Part shown: piece by piece, positions 1 to 11,400 of the stretch
How positions within the stretch are numbered: position 1 is the first letter of the stretch
Layout: each line of letters opens with the position of its first letter
Origin: Desmodesmus armatus
Lineage: Eukaryota > Chlorophyta > Chlorophyceae > Sphaeropleales > Scenedesmaceae
Direction of reading: 5' to 3'
Assembly (NCBI GenBank): GCA_007449985.2
Contig: VIIQ02000689.1
Span: 186,001-250,000 of the forward strand
DNA: 64,000 nucleotides
Program-made: the position numbers and the translations under genes
The notes under the pieces: generated by a model
The model's database searches: none
What the model was told of the DNA's origin: nothing
The model's input: only the letters and a program-made list of their open reading frames with translations

Positions 1-1784
1 GGGGTGTGGGATTAGGAAGGTGGTGTGGGATCACGGGGAAGTAATGGGGTTGCACACGCATGTATGCCTCACGCTCAGCACGAGACAACACCACTGCAAC
101 GAGGACAGCATCAGGCAGGAGGGCATGTGGTTGTACGACTAAACAACAGATAATGCAGCACATGCACAGCCACATCTCAGCACGCGACAGCACCACAGCA
201 CGGAAGGGAGGGGCGCATCAGGCGGGTCAAGGGGTGTGGGAGAGAGAAGGAATGGAAATGCAGGCACAATCAGAGCCGCATGGAGAGGGTGCATTGGAAG
301 CAGCTGTAGCTGTCCTCAAGTCATGCATGGCTGGTGACACGCAGGCACATAAGAACACGCCAGCAACACCGCAGGTGACACACAACACCCTTTGGTGCAT
401 CGTTGGTCATTCCTCCCACCCCCCCCCCCCCCACAGAACCCCCCCCCACACACACACACACCACCACACACACACACCTGGCACCATGTCCTCTGTCTTG
501 TCAGGCAGTGCCAGTACCGACTGGCCCTGAATGGTCTGTGCCTTGGTGTGTCTGATCATCGTGTGGCGCAGCGTGTACAGCAGAGGCACGGTGCTCACAC
601 CGTAGCCGTACGCTGCAGCAACAGCAGCAGCAACGGCAGCAGCAGCAGCAGCAGCAGCAAAAATCAGCAGCGAATTCATCACAGAAGAAGAACAGCACCC
701 TGCACCTACCTGTCCCTGGCCCAGCCTGTGGGCTGCCGTCTTTGCGCAGCTTTTTGGGGCAGAAACAACAAGCTGGGAGAGGGTGGGAGGGAGGGACACA
801 GCCAAACATGTCTGCAGAAACCATTTGGATGTTCTGCAAGGACCCCAGACCTCATGCCAGAGCCTTCCACGACCGCCAGACCCCTTGAACACCCTGACAT
901 CCACCCTCACTAATCCCCTTCAAGCCCTCAAGAGCCATTCAGTCAAAGCTTTCCCTCCGACATGCCCACCCCACATGCCCCTGAAAATTCTGAGCCCAGC
1001 TCCCTCACACTCCCTTCCCCTCCCAAGGGTCAACAGCAGTCGACCCCCCCCCCCCCCCCGACCCAGGCCAAACTCACAACCCCCCCCCCCCCCAGCCTGC
1101 TCACATGCGAAGGCGTGCTTGACGTATGCGTTAAAGTAGCTCTTGGTTGCGAAGGGCTGCATGTGAAGCACACTGAACTGACCTTTCCCCCTACCCCCGC
1201 CCCTCCCCCAGGCCCCACCCACACCAACGCGCCCCCCTCCCCCAAGTCTGCTCACATGCGAAGGCGTGCTTGACGTATGCGTCGAAGTAGCTCTTGGTTG
1301 CGAAGGGCTGCATGTGAAGCACACTGAACTGACCCAGCAGGTCGCTGATGTCGTTGTTGATGGGGGTGCCCGTGCAGATCCAACGCCTGGAGTATTGTTT
1401 TGGAGGGGTTGGGGGGCAAGGCGCGGGGGGACACTCACATGATGTTGTGTGGGGGCAGGGGAGGGGAGACACACAAATTGCCGTTGTTGATGCGAGTGCC
1501 GGTGCGCATACAGAGATATTGAACAGTGGTGCCGGAAAATCGGAGTGATGAAGTTCCCAAACACACATGCCTGACAGTGCAGTCTGGGCTGTGCAGTCCC
1601 CGCCCCTACCCCCTCTCAGCACCCCCCTCCCCTGTTTTCAGCACCCCACCCCCTCCCCCAAACGAGCACCCAAGTTCTCAGCCCCCCCCCCCCTTCCCAC
1701 CCCACCCACCCACCCCACCTGTCTGACACCAGTGCTGTGCATGCTTTGGAGTGAGCTGCTGCCATGTTCTTCACAGTGTGACCT

Positions 1785-1857
<73 letters not shown>

Positions 1858-3495
1858 ACAACTTGAACGAACACTGAAGCAGGCAGTGGTGGCCCATGAG
1901 GGGGCAGGTGCGGCTGTACACGAACTATGCTGCACCAACCCCCCCCCAAACTGAACATGAACCCAAACTAATCACTCACCCACGAGGGGTCACCCCCTCA
2001 TCCTTCCTTGCCCTGCCAGCCTCCATCAAGCTCCATTACCCCCCTCCGCCCACTCCACCCCCTCCCTTGCTTAACCTTGCCGAAGCCGATGCGGTGCCTC
2101 TTGAATTTCTCCAATTTCTCCAAGGGGCTGTGGGCCCTGCACTGGCTACTGCCTCCCCCTTTATCCCTTCCTTCGTACGTCAATGCCCCCCCCCACCACC
2201 ACCCCTCCCCCCAACTCACCCTCGTCGAACACGATGCGGTGCCACTTGATCCCGCCCAGTGGGCTGTCTGCCCTGTGCTGGTTCTTCTTGCCCCCAAAGT
2301 CGCTCCCCAGTGTGGCGTAGGTGGTCACCACTATGTCAAACTCAGTGGCCAGACGGTGCTTGTCACGGATCCTGAACAACAAAAAACCACAAAGGCGGGA
2401 ATCACAGCAGCAGTAATCAGCCCAGGGCTAGATAGGGACATATATATGTTGGACAGTGCGGCTGTCGTGACAGCTTCTTTCTTGCTGGCTCAGTGCTGGC
2501 ACTCAAAACCCTGCCAAGTTGTATAGCAAGTAACCCCCCCTTACCTGTTTGAGCCGTGGTAGGGGTACATCTTGAGGCTGCCGTTGAGCTTCTTTGCTGC
2601 TTCCGTGCACCACTGCCCCACCAGGCTGACAGCACACACCACCAATGTGCCTCTGCTCACAACCTTGGATGACTCAGGGTCAATGCGGCCAGCATTGACC
2701 GAGGGGGGTGGGGGGTTGGACAGGATCAGACCCAACACCTCCACAGTCTTGCCTAGACCCTGCGGGGGTGGGGTGGGGGGGGGGAGGGGGGGAGGGGGGC
2801 AAGAAAATAGGTAAGAGTGCTAGGAGGGGAAGCAGCCAGGGAGACACCCCCCAAGCCCCACCAGGCTGACAGCAACCACCACACCACACAACAGGCAGGG
2901 GGGGGGCCAGGGCAAAAGTGCTGAGTAAGGGTGTTTGGGGACGGGAGCAGCCAGAGCAACCACATATGTCCTGCTGCAGTCAGTTGAACTGTCACCACCA
3001 CACCAACACCCCTCTCAGGCACATCAGGACTCAACGATAAAAATCTTCAATGATCTGCCATCTCCATCTCAACTGTAAGACAACACCCCGCCTTCACACA
3101 ACCCTAGGCCCCCCCCCACCCGCTCCCCTGCCGCCAGCACCCCCCCCCCACCATCTCCTCTGCCAGGAATCTTCCCCATGGCTGTGGCAGCACCCTCACT
3201 CACCTCCTTGCTCTGCCCCCCCCCCCCCCAAAAAAACGGAGCCCTCTACTGCACGCACCCCCCCCCCCAAACCCGCCAACAAGGATAGGCTTCAGCACTT
3301 GCCATAAGGGCGATAGCACAGCCGTGCCCCACCCCTTAGTCCCGGGGTCTCACCATCTCCTCCGCCAAGAACCCTCCCCACGGCTGTGGCGGCACCGAGC
3401 TCGCCACCCGGCCCAGCACAGGACTCCACCACACACCAGGGCCATCACCAGGCTTGGTGGCAGCCACCACACCACCACCACCGCCCCTGCTGCTG

Positions 3496-3538
<43 letters not shown>

Positions 3539-4721
3539 AGGATGAGGGGGGTCCTGCCAGCAGCTGTTGTGATGTGGGTGCTGCTGGTGGCAGCCAGCGC
3601 CACAGCAGCTGCCTCCAGCCACCCTCCCAGCCCTCAGCCTCCTGCAATGCAGCACAATGCAGTACGGTACAAAGCAGTACGATAAGTGCACATACGTTGG
3701 TGCAACAGATTGAGGACACAGTACGATGAAGTACAAAACAACACAGTGCAGCCTCCCTCCCAGCCCTCAGCCTCCTGCAATACGGTACAGTAAGCACAAT
3801 GCAGTACGGTGAGAACCTTGGCGCAAGAGATTGAGGGCACAGTACGATGAAACACGGCACATTGCAGTGCAGTGTAGTACAGTACAGGATGGAACATGAC
3901 GGCAAAGTGCAGTAGAGTGCATCATAGTGCAGTTGAGCACAAGCTTAGGGGCAGAGTTCCAACCCATGACAGCGCCAAGTGCCAGTGTTACTGATATGCT
4001 TTGTTTCAACAGAGCACACATACAGAAAGGTCAAGGGCTGTACCTACTATAAGGGTCGCATTGGGGTGTGCAAGTATCAAGACAAAAAGACATTTCCTCT
4101 CTCTACACCCATCAGGGCACATGCGCGTGCCCACTGGAGTGGTCTGATAACCCCCCTCGCTCCACCCCCCCCCTCGCCTCTGTGCAAACACGCAAACTGT
4201 GCGCCCTAGAACCAGCCAGGCCGAAGCAGAAGCAGAAAAAGCAGAGGAACAACTCGTGGACACACCTGCATGAAGGCCAGTGATTGCAGCTGGTAGGGGT
4301 GGAGGGTCACGGTCAGACCTGGGGGCTGCACTGCAGCAGGACGCTCCCCTGCACAGCACGACACAGCACGACACAGCACAACAACAGCACAGCTGTCAGT
4401 AAAAGCAAGTGCTAGGGCTCCACTGCCTCACATGTAACCAAAACACCACAGCATGACATAGGCAAACAAATGAACCATTGTTTTGCACCCACTCGCTCCC
4501 TCACTCACTCGCTCACCTGCTCAGTCACTCAGTCACTCACTCACTCACTCACTCGCTCACTCACTCATTCACTCAACCAACCAACCCCTCACCTGCTGCC
4601 ACCCACTCCATGAGCTTTGCGATGCCGTGAGCAGGCTTGTCTGTCCCACCCAGTGCGTTGATCTGCTTCAGCAGGTTGTAACCACCAGACTCCTGGGGGG
4701 GGGGGGGGGACAAAAGCCCGC

Positions 4722-4752
<31 letters not shown>

Positions 4753-5423
4753 GCCACATCCATGCATCTGAAAAGCTCAAGGCCTGAAGCTGCACAGGAG
4801 AATCAACAACTTCAGCAGGTTGTAGCCACCAGACTCCTGTGGGGGCGGGGGACGGTCAACAGGTGAAGGGAGGGGGCCGATAGGGTGGGAGGGTCCCAAC
4901 AAGTTGGTCAGAAGTACATGGGTGGATGGGCGTTGCAGTTGAAATGACAGGTGGACAATGTACGTCAGACGCTTGCACGTGGAGCACTTGCGCATGTTTT
5001 GGCGTGAGGGGCTCCTTGTATATGTGAAGTGGCATGTGAAGTGGCATGGGTATCTTGACAACAAGGTGCAGCCTGGATGCGTGCTGTGAGGCATGCACGC
5101 ATTCTGGAAAGGTCTCCTGCACATATAATAGCCTTGTGCCTTTGCATGCATGCCTGATGACAGTCTTCCCCCCCCCCCAAAAAAACACACACCATCCTTC
5201 CGCCAATCCAAGAATGTTTGTAAACGCTGTAGGAACGCTAGCTAGCATCGCATGCACGCTACAAGTATGCCCTATGCTCCGGCCCCTCCCACACCTGCAG
5301 CAGTCGTGCGTTGAGCACGCTGGCCAGCTGGCATGTTGTGCTCCTGAAGCGCCCTGGGCGACCCTGAATGGTGCCACCCCAGTCATCATAGTCCTCAAAC
5401 AGACGACTGCGCAACACGAAAAC

Positions 5424-5475
<52 letters not shown>

Positions 5476-8400
5476 AACAGAGTGAGTTTTCAGGTGTTGG
5501 TTCAAGAGGCTGATGATGCCCCAGTCATCATAGTCCTCAAACAGACGACTGCGCAACACGAAAACACAGCAGCAGCAGCAGCAGCAGCAGCAGCAAACGC
5601 AAACACAGTGAATTTTCAGGTGTTGGTTCAAGAGCTGATGATGCCCCAATCATCATAGTCCTCAAACAGACGACTGCGCAAACCAAGGGATGGGACGACA
5701 CAGCAGCAGTAGCAGCAACAGCAGCAGCAACAATGTGTTTCAAAACTAATTCAGGCCAAGCCACCCCATTAAAGATAGACCTCGAACAGACGACTGGACA
5801 AGCAAAGACATTTGATGGCACCAGCAAGAGCAGCAGCAGGAACAAACACAGTTGATTTAGGTCTATTTTTGACGTGATGCTGCTCCAGGCGTCATCATTC
5901 TGCAATGCACGCCTGAGCTAGCCAACGGCAGAGAAGCAGCAACAAAAAGACGCACCAGTGGCATCGCTCTCCCGCACTGCACTAGTACCAATACCAATCC
6001 ACACACAGACACTGCCCTCACCACCACGCTTACGTGTGCAAGCGCCCCAGGAGTCGTAAACACATACACCTTCACATGCAACACACCCGCCGCCCGCCCA
6101 CAAACCCCCTCTCCTCACACAAACAACCTTCCTCCCCACACACCCCCACACCCCTCCCCCCCCCCCCCCGCTCACGTGTGCAGGCGCCCCGGCGTGGTGA
6201 ACACATACACCTCCACCTGCAACACACCGAACTTGGAAAAACATACAGCCCCCCCCCCCCCCCGTTGCTCACGTGTGCAGGCGCCCCGGGGTAGTGAAAA
6301 CATACACCTCCACCTGCAACACACCCAGCCCACGAACCCCCCTTGAATCAAGCACACCACCTCCCCCCCCCCCTCCCCCACTCCACCCCCACCCCTCCCC
6401 CCCCCTGCTCACGTGTGCAAGCGCCCCGGGGTGGTGAACACATACACCTCCACCTGCAACACACCCAGCCTCGACAGGTCCGCTGACTTCCCCTTGGCCG
6501 CACAGTGTGCAGCAGCAGCCTCAATGGCAGCAGCAGCAGTGCTGCCAGCCGCCGCAACCTCCACTGCTGCCACTTTACTGCTGCCGCTCTTACTGCTGCC
6601 GCTCTTACTGCTGCCACCCTTACTGCTGCTGCTGCCCTTGCTGTTGCTGCTGCTGCCGGGTGCCTTTATGACTTTGAGGACAGTTGCAGCTGAGGGTTTG
6701 TGGGTAACTCGCATCAGCTGCTGCGGGGTGTTGTCGGTGGGTGGCACTGAGCAGGTACATGCTGTCTGTAGCTCACGAATAATCTGTGCACACAGCGAAT
6801 CACACAGCAAACAACACAACCGTGGGTCAGCACACCCACACACATATACACAGGAGAAAGGCAGGAAGAGGAGCCCAGCACACACACTATCTGAAGCCAA
6901 CCCAGTCCACAGACATGTGTATACTCCAGCCTCATATGATGAAGCAGAGCCTGCGTCGCCTCTACGCATTTAGTTGTTCCCCCCACTCCTTACCTCGTGT
7001 GGCATTGCCCGCAGCATCTTCATGACTGAGTCGTACCCACGTGCTGCCTTCAACAGCTCAGGTAGGTCTGCATGGAGATGGTGAGTGGCAGCATGGCACA
7101 ACGCAACACAACACATGTGTCAACAAATGCATTCATGCAACCATACTGCCAAGATGGGAAGATGCACAGTGCCCTCAGAGACAAGCTTCAATCAACGCTT
7201 CAATGCATAAGGTTATGAACTGGGGTTCATGACGCAATGCTCGAACCCCATCAGACCCGGGGTCCACATACCTGCCAGCCTCTGCTCAAAGGCAGGGTCA
7301 TTGAGCTGCGGTTGTGCTGTGAATGCTGCCATGTCAAAGCCAGGGGAGCACTCCACTGGGTCAATGCCCCATAGCACCCACATGCAACTGCCAGGGTCCT
7401 ATCCTAGTCAAACCTAGCCCTTGGGCCCCCGGCAATTGGGTTTGCCTGATTGCGCTGTGTGCGGCCAGCCGATGGGAGTCCGCCCCCCCTTGGTAACACC
7501 CATAAAAAGCCGACACCCTAGGTCCACATACCTGCCAGCCTCTGCTCAAAGGCAGGGTCATTGAGCTGCGGCTGTGTTGTGAATGCTGTCATGTCAAAGT
7601 TAGGGGGCCTCTCCACTGGCTCAGTGCCCCACAGCACCCACATACGGCTGCCAGGGTGCTGGGAGGACACATACATGTTGTCTGCGCTTGACACACTGCG
7701 GCATCGCAATGGCAGGGCCGTGTGTGTCAGCATAAGGCATGCATGTGCAGCTATAAAGCTAGCCTATGACGCACTTGCGAGTCACGTTCAAGCGATGGTG
7801 TGTTTTGGGGGGCGGGGGGGGGGGGGGGGTACGCGTGCATCAATCAAGCACAGCAGCAAACTAGGTTGTGAGGCATGTACACGCTGTTGCTGGAGCGGAG
7901 GTAACTGCGGTGCTTGCATGCTCACAAGGACCGACAGTACTGCAGAGCTGCATGCAAACACACACGTACAGGATGCAAGCACGACTTTTGTGTATGCTTT
8001 TATGAGCCAGGTCAGTTGGCAGGTCAGTTGAAATACATCGTAAGAACGCAGGACAATCGAACATGTGGAGCAGCTTATACCCTCCCCACCTGAAGTCCCT
8101 GACAGGTGAGCTGTACAGCATCGTAGACATCCGCTGCCTCCCGAGGCCTGTGGAATAGTGGCCAAATAGACAGCAATCAGGCATCAACATATGGCATCCT
8201 TCTTTGGCTCGCAGGTGTGGTCCCCCACCCACATGTCAAGATGTCCACATACCTCCCTTCCCACCACCACCACCACCACCACCACCACCACCACCACCAC
8301 CACCACCCACCACCACCACACCACCACCACCACCACCACACCACCCACCACCACCACCACCACCCACCACCACCACCACCACCACCACCACCACCACCAC

Positions 8401-11400
8401 CACCACCACCACCACCACCACCACCACCACCACCACCACCACCACCACCACCACCACCACCACCCCCACCACCACCACCACCACCACCACCACCACCACC
8501 ACCACCACCACCACCACCACCACCACCACCACCACCACCACCACCACCACCACCACCACCCCACCACCACCACCACCACCACCACCACCACCACCACCAC
8601 CACCACCACCACCACCACCCAAAGCAAGGACATATATAGTCAAACCATGGGGCCCAGTGCATTCATCCCAACAGCATCAACAGGCACGCAGGCACCAACC
8701 ACCTCACCCTTGGACACACAAACAAGAGTGCTGTTGTGACTCTGGATTCATGATTGCTGTGTGAGTTTCCTTTAGGCGTGCTGCATTGTTAAACACATGA
8801 GTTGCAACCATCAAGTGCATGTCATGACGATTGTGTTGTGATGTGCTGTGGCTGTTGAAAGGGCGGGGCCATAGATTACCTGACATGCGGTACAGCTTGA
8901 GGTGCTCCCAGCTGCTGAGTGCTGAGGGTATTGCAGGCCCACCCTCAACCCTGTAGTGCACCAAGTGAGCAATGATCGCCTGCACCCGGCACAAGCAACA
9001 GCACCACAACAACAGCAACATGACGTCAGATCTGCTCAAACCCACTTCCTACTTCCGTCAATGATGTCACACAGTGCAGGCAATGCAAGTCGCAAGCACA
9101 ACAAAGCGCCAACTTCATTTGATAGTAGATACCATCGCCAAGGGTCCAACCAACCAGCTGACAAAACCCCAAGGGTTCTCAGCCCCCCTGCATCACACAA
9201 ATTCAGCGTTCCACCCCCAACTGCATCCTTTCAAAAAACAAAACCCACAACAACCCGCCAACCGGCCGGCCCACCTCCTTGAGCCACTGGGAAGGCCGGC
9301 GGGTGACTAAGGATGAGTACCTGATGGCCCTGTCTGCTATCGCCACTGTTGCTGTACATGTCCTCAAATGTACGTGTAACAACAATCCGTCAATCAGCAG
9401 ACCCGCGTAAATTTGAGAGCATTATGGCAAGAAGGGTGTACGTGCTGCCCTGGCCGGTCTGCTCAGACTAAACCCCACCGGCTGGGGCTTACGTAAAAGT
9501 TGAGCTACGAAAAACCTTTTACCTAAGTTCCAGCCAGTGGGGTTTAGTCTGAAAAACCCACCTCCTTGAGTGCCTTGTCAGCTTCTAGCCCGCGCTCATG
9601 CTCATGCCCTTAGGCACCAACACAGCCATAGGGGGACCCAGCTCAGTGACCTCCCTCGCAGCGGCCTCAGTTCGGGCCCGCCTGCGCTGCATCCTGCGCT
9701 GCAGCCGCTCCTCAAAGCGCTCAAAGCGGTCCAACGAGTGCAGCATGCCGTACATGATATCGTCCTCATCTGAATCGAACTCCTCGTCTTCCTCTGAGTC
9801 TGAGGGCTCCGACTCTGCAGAAGGAAGAACGAGGAGTTCAGGGCAAGCAGGGCGCAGATTAGCTTACAGTACACCACGCGCACAGCGGTCCAGCAAGTGA
9901 AACATGCCGAAGACGCCGTCATCTGAGATCGTAATCTTCGTCCTCCTCTGAGTCTGAAGGGTCCGACTCTGTGGGCGCCGGGAGAAGGTGGGGTTGAGGG
10001 CAACGCAGGCGCAGACTGAGCGACGCTAAGCCACGCCAAAAGAGGAAACCCGAAACCACGCCGTCAGTTGCTTAACAACATCAACAACAAAAACAACAAC
10101 GAAGCAGCCATCAAGGGGCTGGGAGGGATGGAAGACGCTATGCCGGGACCAGACATTGGTTCAGTCGCAAGCCTGCTGCAGGCATTTTTAGCCGCTGACC
10201 GCAGTAGCCATATAGGCTTCTGCCCATGCGTGCTGTCATCACTGCGCTCACAACACAACGCAACAGCACAGCTACAGCAACAGCAACTAATGCATGGGGC
10301 GTCAGGGTGTTTTTCATTCCTGCATTTGCCCTTTTCTGTTCCATTGCTGTCGCGCATGCATACACAATGGAAGGAGCTGCAGCTACGATGCTAGCTGGTG
10401 CCGGCAAAGACACTGGCTTGTTTGAAGCTGATACCCTCTTGGGTGTTGATGAGGATGGGTTGGCCCCCGACGCTTCCGATATGTTCGTCAGTGCATTCTC
10501 AGATGAGTTCTACGATGCCTGTTCAATGCGTTCTATGATGCCGATACCCCATGAGCCTCGTTGGCTCCTTAAGGGGTGTTCAGGCTCAGCCTGAACCATG
10601 TAACAGTAACAGTAACAGTAACAGTAACAGTTTTCCACGCCGCTGCCACTGCAGCACCAGACCCAGGCCACCCACCAGAGTCCGTTTTAGGAGCACCCGG
10701 TGCGCGCGGCTTGTACTGCTCATGCTGCAGCAGAATGATGTGGGATTTGTGGCCGCCGCTGATGCTGGTGGGAGGGGTAGGCCCGTAGTACGCCTGTGGG
10801 AGACAGGCAGAGAACATGTGTGTGAGACACTGAGCTTGCGTCAGAGCATAGCAATTCCGTAGCGCCTGCCCCCCCTTCCCCGGGAGCAGGCCAAAAGATG
10901 GTTCCCTCCATTTTAACAGCCTCCGCTGCTGACACTGATTCCCGGCAAAGGTCCCACCACACACCAAAATCAACCAACTTGCCAGCAGCAGCAGCACCCA
11001 CCTCAGCCACTGCCGCAGCCACCCTGACCGCCAGCCAGGTGTTGTACCCACTGCTGCCCCCCTTTCCTTCCCCTGAGCCGGCCACAAATCAGTTCCCACA
11101 ATACCAACAGCCTCCCCTGCAGACCCTAATGCCGCAACAATATCCCGGTCATACAACCGACATTGCCAGAAGCAGCAGCAGCAGCAGCAGCAGCACCCAC
11201 CTCAGCCACTGCTGCAGGCACCCTGACTGCCAGCCAGGTGTTGTGCCTGTTGGTGTACTGCGCCTGGTCGCTCAGCTTGCAGCTGCCTGGGTCCTTGAAC
11301 CAGTCAATGTGACACTCACTCTGCTGAGTGCTGGGGGCGGGGGCATTGTCAGGCACCTGCAGCAACAGCAACCACGCAGCGCTCAACACGCAGACCGCTC

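Noticed and set aside
1567..1958. PolyQ, polyA and polyS ORFs across the CAG run
   Set aside because: The microsatellite is between two SNF2 exons. No flanking coding similarity.
8177..8764. Long overlapping ORFs on both strands of poly-His, poly-Pro, poly-Thr, poly-Gly and poly-Trp
   Set aside because: They are all readings of the (CAC)n array and lie in an intron.
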